Below, piece by piece: positions 43,047 to 52,494 of a stretch of DNA of 64,000 nt; within the stretch, counting starts at the first letter, position 1, and every line of letters begins with the position of its first letter. Made by a program: the position numbers and the translations under genes. The notes beneath the pieces were generated by a model. It did not search any database and had not been told where the DNA came from. It was given only the letters and a program-made list of their open reading frames with translations. Location of the stretch: NCBI RefSeq assembly GCF_001889045.1, contig NZ_CP018155.1, forward strand, positions 1,924,001 through 1,988,000. The letters are read 5' to 3'. The stretch is from Tenacibaculum todarodis (GTDB taxonomy: Bacteria; Bacteroidota; Bacteroidia; Flavobacteriales; Flavobacteriaceae).

Positions 43047-45737
43047 TTACTTAAAAGGTATGGTAAAAACAAGCGTTGCTCCATTTTTTACGCCTTTTTT
43101 TGCCCAAATATTTCCATTGTGCTTTTCTACTATTTGTTTGGTTATCGCCAAACCTAATCCGCTACCTTGTGGTTTTCTTGTATTTTGATCTTTTGATTGG
43201 TAAAATTTATCAAAAATAAAATCATGATCTTCTTCCGGAATCCCTTTACCATTATCAGCTACTGAAACTTCAATTAATTCATTTCCTAATTTATAATCTA
43301 CAGTTATTTTTCCTGTTTTAGAAGCACAAAATTTAATAGCATTAGACAATAAATTGGTTAAAACCTGAAGAATTCTATCTTCATCATAATTAGTGTTAAA
43401 ACTATGTCGATTTTTATTTATTATTTGAACCTCTTTTTTTGCAGCAATTTGAGAAATACTACTAATGGCTTTTGTTATGGTTTTTTGAATATCTTGATAT
43501 TGAAAATCTAAATGTAAACGACCTGTTTCTAATTTTTCAAAATCTAAAATATTATGAATTAATCGCCCTAAACGATCAGAATCTTGCAATATATTTTTTA
43601 AAAATTGGGCCTTAATTTCTTTTGGCATTTCATCATCTTCATCCATTAAAAGTTCGGTTGCTGCACGAATACCTGTAATTGGTGTTTTTAACTCATGTGC
43701 AACAGTGTCTAAAAATTCATCTTTTTGCCTGTCTTTAGAAATTAACTCTTCATTAGCGTCTTTAAGTTTAGAAGAAAGCTGAGTTAGCTCATTGGACTTC
43801 TCTAACAACACTTTATTACTAATAATATTTTCTTTAGACTCTTCTAAAATTTTTAACACCTCAACTAAACTAATCTGCTCTTCCTTTACCACACTTGCAA
43901 TTAATATTTTTGCGGATGCAGAACCTATACTTCCTGTTAAAAGTTTTTCAGAAAAATTAATTAACCTTGCATCTGCCAATTGGGTATCTTTTGGTAAACT
44001 ATATTTGGTAAAGAAAATATTTAATGCTCTAGTTGCTCTTTTTTCGCCTAAAAAACGAATGAGTACATTTTTAATATCTGCAACATAAGCTTCTCCTTTC
44101 CAAACCAAAGCACTGTCTTGAAGTGTTGTAAAGTTTTTTGTATCTACAAACATTTCAGCATAATTACGTTCTCTATAATTTCCTTTCGCCACTAATGAAA
44201 ACACCAAGTAACACATAACATTAAAGGTAATACTCCAAAAAAAGGCGTGTGCTGGCGGACTTAAGAAATCGACTCCAAATAATGCATAAGGTTTTAATGC
44301 AGAAATATTAAGAAGACCATTTTGTGTAAAATCATCCGTACCTGTATAAGCTTGTAAGGTAAAAGGTAAAACCAATGTGTATAATGCAATAAAAAAACCA
44401 ACAAGAATACCAATAATTGCTGCTTTTGAAGATCCTCTATTCCAATATAAACCAACAAAAAAAGAAGGTGCTAATTGAGATATAATAACAAATGAAATTA
44501 AACCAATTGAATATAATGAAAGTTCTTTTGAAAAAATTACATAAAAGAAATATGCCGTAATTATAATCGTAAAAATGGATATTCGACGAATATTTTTAAT
44601 GTATTTAGAATTACGTTCTGGTTGATTTTTTATAAACTTATCTAAAAAACCATATGGAATAATTAAGTTATTACTCACCATTGTAGATAAGGCTAAAGTA
44701 GAAACAATAACCATTGAAATTACTGCTGAAAAACCACCTAAAAAAACAAGTGATGCCAAAAAAGTGTTTCCGTTTTCAAGCGGAAGAAACAAAGAAAAAT
44801 ATTCTGCATTTTTAGTATTACCAAAAGTTAGTTTTCCTGCCCAAGCTATAAAAACTACAAAAAGATTGAATAATAATAAATACAAGGGGAATAGCCAAAT
44901 TGCCTTTTTTAAATGTTTTTCTCTATTATTTTCTAAAACTGAAACTTGAAATTGTCTTGGTAGTAAAAAAATAGCCATAAAGGATAAAGAAATTAAAAAC
45001 AACCAATTAAAGCCATCTTCTAAACTACTTATTGTTGTTAACTCTTTAAAATTTGGAGTAACAGACATTTGATTGTAAATATCTGAAGTTCCATCAAATA
45101 AATAAAAGGTTACATAAACACCAATAATTAAAAAGAAAACAAGTTTTAAAACAGATTCAAATGCCACAGAAGCAATAATACCTTTATGTTTTTCGGAAGC
45201 ATCTGTTCTTTGAGTTCCAAAAAAAGCAGCAAAGACAGCTAGTAATAATGCTACATAAAATGTTGAGTCGCTAAGTCCTACTGTTGTAATTGATCCTGAA
45301 TCATCAGACATAATTTCAAAAGTTTCAGAAACTGCTTTTAGCTGTAATGAAATGTAAGGTAAAGTTCCAAATAAACAAACAATGGTTACTAATGCGCCTA
45401 AAAACCTGTTATTCCCATAACGAAGTGATATAAAATCTGCAATAGAAGAAATTTTATGTTGTTTGGAAATTCTAATAATTTTTCGAAGAACAACAATCCA
45501 TAAAGGAGCTGCAATAACTGGTCCTAAATAAATTGGCAGAAAACTAATTCCTGAATTTGCGGCAATACCAACACTTCCATAATACGTCCAGGCAGAACAA
45601 TATACCGCTAAAGACAAACTATATACATACGGATTATTAACCCACTTACTTTGACTCTTTTTTTCACCTAGAAAAGCAATATAAAAAAGCACTGCTAAGT
45701 AGATAATAATTATAGTAATTAATGTATAATTATTCAT
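43047..45737 (-). CDS. Sodium/solute symporter-histidine kinase fusion (CbrA-like)
   Basis: 896 aa. Residues 1-about 540 form a complete SSS-type transporter body (many membrane helices; YSLSLAVYCSAWTYYGSVGI, SLRYGNNRFLGALVTI). The C-terminal about 230 residues are a histidine kinase: phospho-His in DTVAHELKTPITGIRA, N-box LLSNAIKFC, G-boxes DNGKGIPEED and GSGLGLAITKQIVEKHNG. A linker with a helix (residues 600-660) lies between. The design is that of CbrA-type sensors which couple substrate transport to signalling. The location within an acetate cluster suggests acetate or a similar acid as the cue. Confidence 0.9.
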   Translation of the reverse strand: MNNYTLITIIIIYLAVLFYIAFLGEKKSQSKWVNNPYVYSLSLAVYCSAWTYYGSVGIAANSGISFLPIYLGPVIAAPLWIVVLRKIIRISKQHKISSIADFISLRYGNNRFLGALVTIVCLFGTLPYISLQLKAVSETFEIMSDDSGSITTVGLSDSTFYVALLLAVFAAFFGTQRTDASEKHKGIIASVAFESVLKLVFFLIIGVYVTFYLFDGTSDIYNQMSVTPNFKELTTISSLEDGFNWLFLISLSFMAIFLLPRQFQVSVLENNREKHLKKAIWLFPLYLLLFNLFVVFIAWAGKLTFGNTKNAEYFSLFLPLENGNTFLASLVFLGGFSAVISMVIVSTLALSTMVSNNLIIPYGFLDKFIKNQPERNSKYIKNIRRISIFTIIITAYFFYVIFSKELSLYSIGLISFVIISQLAPSFFVGLYWNRGSSKAAIIGILVGFFIALYTLVLPFTLQAYTGTDDFTQNGLLNISALKPYALFGVDFLSPPAHAFFWSITFNVMCYLVFSLVAKGNYRERNYAEMFVDTKNFTTLQDSALVWKGEAYVADIKNVLIRFLGEKRATRALNIFFTKYSLPKDTQLADARLINFSEKLLTGSIGSASAKILIASVVKEEQISLVEVLKILEESKENIISNKVLLEKSNELTQLSSKLKDANEELISKDRQKDEFLDTVAHELKTPITGIRAATELLMDEDDEMPKEIKAQFLKNILQDSDRLGRLIHNILDFEKLETGRLHLDFQYQDIQKTITKAISSISQIAAKKEVQIINKNRHSFNTNYDEDRILQVLTNLLSNAIKFCASKTGKITVDYKLGNELIEVSVADNGKGIPEEDHDFIFDKFYQSKDQNTRKPQGSGLGLAITKQIVEKHNGNIWAKKGVKNGATLVFTIPFK

Positions 45738-45924
45738 AGTGACGTTTTAATACGATATATGAAACAACTATTGAAAACAACCAAATAGAGAATATTGAAA
45801 AATATAAAGTTGGAACACCAAAAACCGCACCTTCAAAATTAAAAATTAGAATAAACGGAATATTAAACATTAAAAACAATGCTATAGAAAGTACAACAAG
45901 TTTTTGCTCGTGACGTTTTTTCAT
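45730..45924 (-). CDS. Small two-pass membrane protein before the symporter-kinase
   Basis: 64 aa from MKKRHEQKLVVLSIALFLMF (I choose ATG 45924 rather than the upstream start because the hydrophobic core begins here). Pattern N-x-P...FEGAVFGVPTLYFSIF...VLKRHYE recalls the small DUF3311-like subunits paired with sodium symporters. Overlaps the kinase start by 8 bp, suggesting a subunit for its transporter part. Assignment tentative. Confidence 0.6.
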   Translation of the reverse strand: MKKRHEQKLVVLSIALFLMFNIPFILIFNFEGAVFGVPTLYFSIFSIWLFSIVVSYIVLKRHYE

Positions 45925-46047
45925 TTGGCTAATTGGATATAAATTTTCGATTATACAACTAATATAAGAAATCAGCACTACATAAATGTAATGCTGATTA
46001 CTAACTAACTAAAATTGATTAAGTTCAAATTAATTAAGAACTGCAAT

Positions 46048-47814
46048 CTAATGGTCAGAAGCTTCACCTGCTCCAGAAGGTATTCTTATACTTTCTACCA
46101 TATCTTGAACCTCTTGTGGCGGAGCTGGTGTCATTCTTGAAACAACTAATGAAATTACAACGTTTACCAGCATACAGATTGTACCAAATCCTTCTGGAGA
46201 TGTTTTAAACCACCAATCTTCACTTGTACCTCCACCAAACATGTTTAATTTAAATTTCATCATATAAAATAACATTAATACAATACCTACAACCATTCCT
46301 GAAATGGCACCTTGACTATTCATTCTCTTATCAAAAATTCCTAAAATAATAGCTGGAAAAAAGGAAGCTGCTGCTAAACCAAAAGCGAGCGCAACGACGG
46401 CGGCGACAAATCCGGGTGGATTGATACCAAAATACCCCGCAATTAAAATTGCTACAAAAATAGAAACTCTAGCTGCTGTTAATTCTCCTTTATCTGAAAT
46501 ATTTGGTTTTAATTGTTTTTTAATTAAATCATGAGAAATTGATGTAGAAATCACCAATAATAATCCAGCTGCTGTTGATAAAGCTGCTGCTAAACCACCT
46601 GCTGCTACTAATGCAATTACCCAATTTGGTAAATTAGCTATCTCTGGATTTGCTAATACCATGATATCTCTATCTACATATAACTCATTTTTTGCTTCAC
46701 TTGCATTAGAAACCATACGTTCTCCACTTACGCCTCTAGCATCTGTGTAAACAGGTTTTTTACCTTCTAAAGCACTTCCAGCTACATATTGAATTTTTCC
46801 ATCACCATTTTTATCTGCCCAAGCAATTAACCCTGTATCTTCCCAGTTTTTAAACCATTCAGGAATCTCAGAATACGATGTATTACTTACTGTTTCAATT
46901 AAATTTGTTCTAGAGAATACTGCAATTGCAGGTGCTGTTGTATATAAAATTGCAATTAATAACAATGCATAACCCGCAGATTTACGTGCATCTTTTACTT
47001 TTGGTACTGTAAAGAAACGCACAATTACGTGAGGTAAACCAGCTGTACCGGTCATTAATGCTAAGGTAATAGCAAAAACATCCCAAGTTGATTTTTTACC
47101 ACTTGTATATTCACTAAAACCTAATTCTACATGTAATTTATCTAATTTATCGAGTAAGAATTCTCCGCCTTCAACGGTTCCTCCCATTCCTATTTGAGGA
47201 ATAATATTACCTGTCATTTGCATTGAGATGAAAAATGCTGGTACCATAAAAGCAAAGATTAAAACACAATACTGTGCTACTTGCGTATATGTAATACCTT
47301 TCATTCCACCTAAAAGAGCAAAGGTTAATACTACTGCCATTCCAATAATAACTCCCCAATAAATAGGTACTTGTAAAAATTGAGAAAACACAATTCCTAC
47401 ACCACGCATTTGACCAGCAACATAGGTAAATGACACTATTAATGCACAAATTACAGCAACTGTTCTTGCAGTGTTAGAATAATAACGATCTCCAATAAAA
47501 TCTGGCACTGTAAACTTACCAAACTTACGTAAATAGGGGGCTAGTAATAATGCTAAAAGTACATATCCACCAGTCCAACCCATTAAATAAACTGAGCCAT
47601 CATATCCTGAAAAGGAAATAATTCCTGCCATACTTATAAAAGAGGCAGCACTCATCCAATCTGCTGCAGTTGCCATACCATTTGCCAACGGAGAAACACC
47701 TCCACCTGCAACATAAAATTCTTTTGTTGAGCCTGCTCTAGCCCAAATTGCTATTCCGAAATATAGGGCAAAAGTAACCCCTACTAATATCCAAGTCCAC
47801 GTTTGTACACTCAT
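46048..47814 (-). CDS. Sodium:solute symporter, VC_2705/ActP type
   Basis: 588 aa, about 13 membrane helices. MATAADWMSAASFISMAGII, VPDFIGDRYYSN and AALSTAAGLLLVISTSISHD are signature parts of the VC_2705 large subunit. A loop near residue 330 carries ADKNGDGKIQY, an EF-hand-like calcium loop normal for this subfamily. Likely takes up acetate for acs. Forms a pair with the DUF4212 subunit just upstream. Confidence 0.9.
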   Translation of the reverse strand: MSVQTWTWILVGVTFALYFGIAIWARAGSTKEFYVAGGGVSPLANGMATAADWMSAASFISMAGIISFSGYDGSVYLMGWTGGYVLLALLLAPYLRKFGKFTVPDFIGDRYYSNTARTVAVICALIVSFTYVAGQMRGVGIVFSQFLQVPIYWGVIIGMAVVLTFALLGGMKGITYTQVAQYCVLIFAFMVPAFFISMQMTGNIIPQIGMGGTVEGGEFLLDKLDKLHVELGFSEYTSGKKSTWDVFAITLALMTGTAGLPHVIVRFFTVPKVKDARKSAGYALLLIAILYTTAPAIAVFSRTNLIETVSNTSYSEIPEWFKNWEDTGLIAWADKNGDGKIQYVAGSALEGKKPVYTDARGVSGERMVSNASEAKNELYVDRDIMVLANPEIANLPNWVIALVAAGGLAAALSTAAGLLLVISTSISHDLIKKQLKPNISDKGELTAARVSIFVAILIAGYFGINPPGFVAAVVALAFGLAAASFFPAIILGIFDKRMNSQGAISGMVVGIVLMLFYMMKFKLNMFGGGTSEDWWFKTSPEGFGTICMLVNVVISLVVSRMTPAPPQEVQDMVESIRIPSGAGEASDH

Positions 47815-47843
47815 AATTTTTTATTTTTAAGTTTAGTTAAGGA

Positions 47844-48104
47844 TTACTCGTCGTAACCGTATTTTTTATCTAGTTTGTTCATCAATCTAACATAAACGAA
47901 TATTAAAATAACGAATACATAAATTGAACCTTGTTGTGCAAACCAAAAACCTAGTTTAAAACCACCAAGTCTAATAGTATCTAACTCTTCTCTAAATAAG
48001 ATTCCACATCCAAAGGATACTACAAACCATACTAAAAGCAGTATTACTAAGTATTTAATATTTTCTTTCCAGTATGCTGATGCGTGTTGTTGTTTATTAC
48101 TCAT
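47844..48104 (-). CDS. DUF4212 protein, small subunit of the symporter
   Basis: 86 aa, two membrane helices. AYWKENIKYLVILLLVWFVV, LGGFKLGFWFAQQGSIYVFV and the end MNKLDKKYGYDE match the small partner always found before VC_2705-type symporters. 29 bp upstream of the large subunit on the same strand. Confidence 0.92.
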   Translation of the reverse strand: MSNKQQHASAYWKENIKYLVILLLVWFVVSFGCGILFREELDTIRLGGFKLGFWFAQQGSIYVFVILIFVYVRLMNKLDKKYGYDE

Positions 48105-48114
48105 AGTTTTGTTT

Positions 48115-49362
48115 TTATAGGTAAATCATTGCTTGAAGCGATAATACACCTGAGTCTAAAGCGCCAAATTGCTGATTTTTATATTCTAAAGTTAATTTTG
48201 AATTATGACCACTCATATATGCATTTACACCTAAACCAAAAGTGCTTCTATTATCATTAACAGCGTCATAACTATGTGAACCATAACTTACATAAGGTTG
48301 ATATCTTGTTTTAGTTTTATCTCCGTTAAAAACATATCCAACATGACTATAAAACATACTTCCTGTACCATAAGCGCTAAACAAGTAGTTCTTTCCATAA
48401 TCGCTAGATTGAAAAACTGCATAAGCAGTTAATGCACTTCCGCCCTCTCCAATTGGTGTATCATAAAAAGCATCGATAGCAAAAATTGAAACATCTTCAC
48501 CTACAAGGTTAGGAGTCAAAGCAGTTCCGTTATCTATTACTGCGCCTTTTGGATGTAAAAAGAAACCCGCTCCTATATTAAACACTTTTTTTCCTCCAAG
48601 ATAACTTCCTACTTTATAAGGCAAAAAATTAGACTCTTGGTCTAGAAAGTGATAATCAAAATATCCTGCATACGTTTTACCAGCATCGCCAGAACCTAAA
48701 GAAGCACGTCCATTATAAACAGCATCTCCTCCTGCAATTGCAGTACGACTGTCTAATGTTGAAGCAGCTGCATCATTTATTGCAACTCTATATTGTAATT
48801 TGTCAAATTTACCTTTTAAAAACACACCTAAATGACGTGCAAATTGATCAGACAATCCAATAGTTGCCCAAGATTGGCGGTTGTTATCTAAGGTCATCAT
48901 ATTTAAAGTACTCTGATTATTTAACCTAGAAATACCATTAAAATAATGCAAACCACCTCCAATAGTATGGTTTTCCCCTAAATTATATTGTGCCCAAACA
49001 TCATGAAAAAAGAGCTGAGAACCATCTCCTTTTCCCGTTGGACTTAAAGTTGTGCTCGTTAAACTATTTACTCCAAAATGTGTGAGAATTAAAAAGTCTT
49101 TGTTTATTTGAGCAAACATTAAAACACGAGCACGGCGTAAATTAAAATTTAATTTACTGTTTTCGTTTCCGTTTCCATCAAATGTTGCATCTGTATTATA
49201 ATTGGCTTGAACCTGTGCCCAAGAAATTAGTCGAAGATATTTAGAACCATCTTCATTAAATTTAAACTTAAGACCTCCTGAGTAATCTGGAGAGCCTTGA
49301 GCAACCATAAATTGAAAGGACATAAAGAAGAGACCAATCAACAAAAAAGTTTGTTTTTTCAT
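48115..49362 (-). CDS. Outer-membrane porin
   Basis: 415 aa. Signal peptide MKKQTFLLIGLFFMSFQFMV; then alternating beta strands (FNLRRARVLMFAQINKDFLI, YRVAINDAAAS, YAGYFDYHFLDQ, LTLEYKNQQFGA) as in phosphate-selective-porin-like barrels. Ends with SLQAMIYL. 10 bp upstream of DUF4212, so probably the outer-membrane entry for the same substrate. Confidence 0.85.
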   Translation of the reverse strand: MKKQTFLLIGLFFMSFQFMVAQGSPDYSGGLKFKFNEDGSKYLRLISWAQVQANYNTDATFDGNGNENSKLNFNLRRARVLMFAQINKDFLILTHFGVNSLTSTTLSPTGKGDGSQLFFHDVWAQYNLGENHTIGGGLHYFNGISRLNNQSTLNMMTLDNNRQSWATIGLSDQFARHLGVFLKGKFDKLQYRVAINDAAASTLDSRTAIAGGDAVYNGRASLGSGDAGKTYAGYFDYHFLDQESNFLPYKVGSYLGGKKVFNIGAGFFLHPKGAVIDNGTALTPNLVGEDVSIFAIDAFYDTPIGEGGSALTAYAVFQSSDYGKNYLFSAYGTGSMFYSHVGYVFNGDKTKTRYQPYVSYGSHSYDAVNDNRSTFGLGVNAYMSGHNSKLTLEYKNQQFGALDSGVLSLQAMIYL

Positions 49363-49387
49363 TGTTTTAAAGGATTAGTTAGTGTTT

Positions 49388-49404
49388 AATTAGTTTTGTG
49401 TGCA
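49388..49404 (+). promoter_or_regulatory. 17-nt motif upstream of the porin
   Basis: AATTAGTTTTGTGTGCA, one base different from the minus-strand motif at 42624-42640. It lies about 25-40 bp before the porin start, overlapping the region where polymerase would bind. Confidence 0.4.
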
Positions 49405-49469
49405 CAGCTAAACTCTTAAAAACAATCTGTTAACAAAAAATTAATATATCTTTTTGTTAATTTAATATA

Positions 49470-49889
49470 CTAATCTTTAAAACGCTCCCATTTTATTAAC
49501 ATAAACTTATCTCCTAACTCTGTAACAACAACACCTGCGCCTTTTATATTTTCTGAATTAGAAAAATAATTCGCAAGCTCTACAGCATTTAAAATTTTGT
49601 AAGTTGGGTGATAATTAGTATTATAAGGACGTTTTATGTTGTATTTTTTTACCCAATTCATAATACTTACGTGAGAAATCCCTAAAATGCGTTCAATTTC
49701 TCGATATGTTAAACCTTCTAAATATAATTGTAAAGATTTATTAACGTAATAATCATCTATCTTCTTCCCCATCTTATTTACAGAAAAAAAATAATTACAT
49801 TTTTTACATTTATAACGCTGCCTATTATTGACTATTCCGCTTTTAATATAATGGTCTGACCCACAATTTGGACATAAATCTACATTCAT
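49470..49889 (-). CDS. InsA-like zinc-ribbon/HTH protein, probable domesticated regulator
   Basis: 139 aa. N-terminus: zinc ribbon CPNCGSDH...RYKCKKC as in the IS1 InsA protein; residues 55-95: HTH LEGLTYREIERILGISHVSI followed by MNWVKKYNIK. The C-terminal 45 residues (YKILNAVELANYF...GAGVVVTELGDKFMLIKWER) replace the usual transposase part and form a small beta domain. No InsB or terminal inverted repeats are near. Its own upstream region carries tandem 16-bp repeats. Inference: a transposase-derived transcription regulator for the acetate cluster, encoded just upstream on the same strand. Confidence 0.7.
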   Translation of the reverse strand: MNVDLCPNCGSDHYIKSGIVNNRQRYKCKKCNYFFSVNKMGKKIDDYYVNKSLQLYLEGLTYREIERILGISHVSIMNWVKKYNIKRPYNTNYHPTYKILNAVELANYFSNSENIKGAGVVVTELGDKFMLIKWERFKD

Positions 49890-49891
49890 AT

Positions 49892-49926
49892 ATATATTAA
49901 TTTAGCATAAATATATTAATTTAGCA
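49892..49926 (-). promoter_or_regulatory. Tandem 16-bp direct repeats upstream of the InsA-like gene
   Basis: ATATATTAATTTAGCA occurs identically at 49892-49907 and 49911-49926, 19 bp apart and immediately before the start codon. Such spacing is fitting for a dimeric DNA-binding protein; autoregulation is inferred. The rest of 49927-50190 is AT-rich with no gene seen. Confidence 0.5.
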
Positions 49927-50190
49927 GGATTAAATAAAATATTATGTTAAAAATTTAAACATTTTCAATAAGAAAACCCTTAAAAACACTGAATATCATT
50001 AATTTTTAAGAATTAGTTTATTAAAATGAAAATTAAAGATCTAATCTTAGAATTAATAAATAACTTTAACTATATTAAAAAAGACAACTAAAAACACACC
50101 AACTTAAAGCAGTATATTTTTTACCCTTAAAGTACATTTGAAATTATTCCATAAAAAAAAGAGTAATCAAAAATGATTACTCTTTTCTAG

Positions 50191-50263
<73 letters not shown>

Positions 50264-50375
50264 ATTTGGACTGCAAATATACTACATTATTTAAGATCTA
50301 ACCAAACTTTATTACTTTTATTTTTCTGAATGCTATTTTATTCCATTTATAAGAACAACAATTTAAAAAACAAAC

Positions 50376-50383
50376 TATCTTTG
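50376..50383 (+). promoter_or_regulatory. Promoter -7 box for era
   Basis: TATCTTTG fits TAnnTTTG and ends 4 bp before the era ATG, so the transcript should be leaderless or start inside the first codons. Confidence 0.6.
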
Positions 50384-50387
50384 CAGC

Positions 50388-51269
50388 ATGACACACAAAG
50401 CAGGTTTTGTAAACATAATCGGAAATCCTAATGTTGGTAAATCCACTCTAATGAATGCGTTAGTGGGTGAAAAACTATCAATTATAACTTCTAAGGCGCA
50501 AACAACTCGCCATAGAATTTTAGGAATTGTTAATGATGATGATTATCAAATTATATTTTCTGACACTCCAGGGATTATAAAACCAGCTTACGAATTGCAA
50601 GAATCTATGATGGATTTTGTAAAATCTGCCTTTGATGACGCAGATGTGTTAATTTATATGGTTGAAGTTGGTGAGAAAGAACTTAAAAACGAAGCTTTTT
50701 TCAATAAAATAATTCATAGTGAAATACCTGTTATTTTACTTTTGAATAAGATTGATAAATCTACTCAAGAAGAAGTTGAAGAAAAAGTTACATATTGGCG
50801 TAACAAAGTTCCCAATGCTTCTACTCACGTAATATCTGCTTTAGAAAAATTTAATGTAGAAAGTGTTTTTGCAAAAATTAAAGAATTATTACCAGAAGGC
50901 CCTGCTTTTTATCCAAAAGACCAACTTACCGATAAACCAGAACGTTTTTTTGTTAACGAAGCCATTAGAGAAAAAATACTACAACATTATAAGAAGGAAA
51001 TTCCGTATTCGGTAGAAGTTGAAACCGAAGAATTTAACGAAGAAGAAAGTATTATTAAGATTCGTTCTGTAATTATGGTTGAGCGTGATACCCAAAAAGG
51101 TATTATTATTGGCCACAAAGGAAGCGCCATAAAACGTGTTGGTACAGAAGCCAGAAAAGATTTAGAACGTTTCTTCGGAAAAAAAGTTTTTATGGAATTG
51201 TACGTTAAAGTGAATAAAAACTGGCGATCTAATGAGCGTCAACTTAAACGTTTCGGTTACAAAGATTAA
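50388..51269 (+). CDS. era: GTPase Era
   Basis: 293 aa. G1 GNPNVGKST, G3 DTPG, G4 NKID and the C-terminal KH domain with IIGHKGSAIKRVGTEARKDL. Binds 16S rRNA 3' end and assists 30S maturation. Complete. Confidence 0.96.
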   Translation: MTHKAGFVNIIGNPNVGKSTLMNALVGEKLSIITSKAQTTRHRILGIVNDDDYQIIFSDTPGIIKPAYELQESMMDFVKSAFDDADVLIYMVEVGEKELKNEAFFNKIIHSEIPVILLLNKIDKSTQEEVEEKVTYWRNKVPNASTHVISALEKFNVESVFAKIKELLPEGPAFYPKDQLTDKPERFFVNEAIREKILQHYKKEIPYSVEVETEEFNEEESIIKIRSVIMVERDTQKGIIIGHKGSAIKRVGTEARKDLERFFGKKVFMELYVKVNKNWRSNERQLKRFGYKD

Positions 51270-51275
51270 TTATTT

Positions 51276-51722
51276 ATGCTAAAGAAGAAACCGTATTTAT
51301 TGTTCTTTTGCTCTATTCCTTTAATATTATTATTGGGTTTTATTTTTAATGATATTACCCATATAAATATCGGCAATATATATATTAATATTTCAATTTT
51401 TCATCTTTCAACTCTACTCTCTTTAGTCGTATTATTATTTGGTTTTACTTATTGGCTTATTTTTCGCTTTGAAAGAAAGACCTACTACAAACTTGATTTT
51501 ATAAGTTATTTTTTATTATTAGTTCCTATACTTTTACTTTGGATACTGCCAAACTTTATAAATACTGACTTTAAAAACATAGAAAACTATATTAATAATA
51601 GAACATATTTTAGTAGAGTAGAAAACTTCTATAGCACACTACTATTATTATGCTGTTCGTCTTTTGTTATTCTATTATTTAATATTGGAATTGCATTCTT
51701 TAAGAAGAAGAAAAGTGTATAA
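51276..51722 (+). CDS. Hypothetical membrane protein
   Basis: 148 aa with four membrane segments (residues about 5-25, 38-60, 73-92, 118-140). No family recognised. Begins 6 bp after era, same strand, ahead of a terminator; probably co-transcribed. Confidence 0.65.
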   Translation: MLKKKPYLLFFCSIPLILLLGFIFNDITHINIGNIYINISIFHLSTLLSLVVLLFGFTYWLIFRFERKTYYKLDFISYFLLLVPILLLWILPNFINTDFKNIENYINNRTYFSRVENFYSTLLLLCCSSFVILLFNIGIAFFKKKKSV

Positions 51723-51730
51723 TAAAAGAC

Positions 51731-51756
51731 CTTTCAGGTTTTAAAAACCTGAAGAT
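51731..51756. terminator. Bidirectional terminator
   Basis: TTCAGGTTTT/AAAACCTGAA is a perfect inverted repeat between two convergent genes, with a T-run on the minus side. Confidence 0.65.
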
Positions 51757-52268
51757 TAATTAACATTTTCTAATACTTTATACATAAACTGTTTTAAATC
51801 ATTCATTTGATTTTTACCAGTTTCTTTTCCTATTTGGCCTAAAAAATAAAGTAAAAACCAAACAATTGGTAAAACAACTAACATTACTACAGGAAAAACT
51901 ACATTTTCGTCTAACTTATTTTTTACATAAAAAAGTATTGCAAATCCAATAAAAGCAGTTGCTACAAAAAAATGAACAAACATAAACAGCGTCCATACAC
52001 TTGGTTTTGGACCAAACAATCCTTTTATCTTAGTTATTCCTTGCTCCTCTTCTACTCTAAAATGTAATTGTGGCGACCAGAAATGTGCATCTTTTTGAGG
52101 AACATCAATAATTACATGACTATCAGATGTTTTTGTAATAAAATTATGATTGGTTTCTTTTAAATTATTTATTACTGTTTCTAAAACTTCAGAAACGTTT
52201 CTCTGACAATCTATCGAAAATCTAGGGCGTAAAAACAATTGACTTTCTTCGTATTCTTCTCTATTCAT
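51756..52268 (-). CDS. Hypothetical protein with two membrane helices
   Basis: 170 aa. Soluble N-terminal about 95 residues (RPRFSIDCQRNVSEVLETVI...FRVEEEQGITKIKGLFGPKP), then two helices (LFMFVHFFVATAFIGFAILF; VVFPVVMLVVLPIVWFLLYF) and a short tail. Pattern known from unnamed flavobacterial proteins; no function assigned. Confidence 0.7.
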   Translation of the reverse strand: MNREEYEESQLFLRPRFSIDCQRNVSEVLETVINNLKETNHNFITKTSDSHVIIDVPQKDAHFWSPQLHFRVEEEQGITKIKGLFGPKPSVWTLFMFVHFFVATAFIGFAILFYVKNKLDENVVFPVVMLVVLPIVWFLLYFLGQIGKETGKNQMNDLKQFMYKVLENVN

Positions 52269-52326
52269 TAGTAATTATAGATTTACTCAAAGCTACAAGA
52301 AAATACTACATTTAGCAAATACGCAC

Positions 52327-52422
52327 GCGTTAGCGATTGAAGTGGCATCCTTTTTTGGTTGTTGAGCGTAGCCGAAACACAAAAAAGATATAACGGAAAG
52401 CGCGACCCAAAGGGAAACGCCC
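52327..52422. repeat. Intergenic GCGTTAGCG repeat, copy C
   Basis: Ends as in copies A and B (GCGTTAGCGATTGAAG; GGAAAGCGCGACC...AAACGCCC). The middle carries GGTTGTTGAGCGTAGCCGAA as in copy A. Lies between the 170-aa gene and der. Confidence 0.75.
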
Positions 52423-52470
52423 AATAAAAAAATGAATTAAAATTGTAATTCTCTACTCGTAAATTAAGAC

Positions 52471-52478
52471 TATCTTTG
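52471..52478 (+). promoter_or_regulatory. Promoter -7 box for der
   Basis: TATCTTTG, identical to the era box, 16 bp before the der ATG; gives a leader of about 10 nt. Confidence 0.6.
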
Positions 52479-52494
52479 CGCCAAAATAATCAAG

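Noticed and set aside
51276..51722. Immunity or defence role for the membrane protein after era
   Set aside because: Only position and hydrophobicity are known; nothing supports a role.
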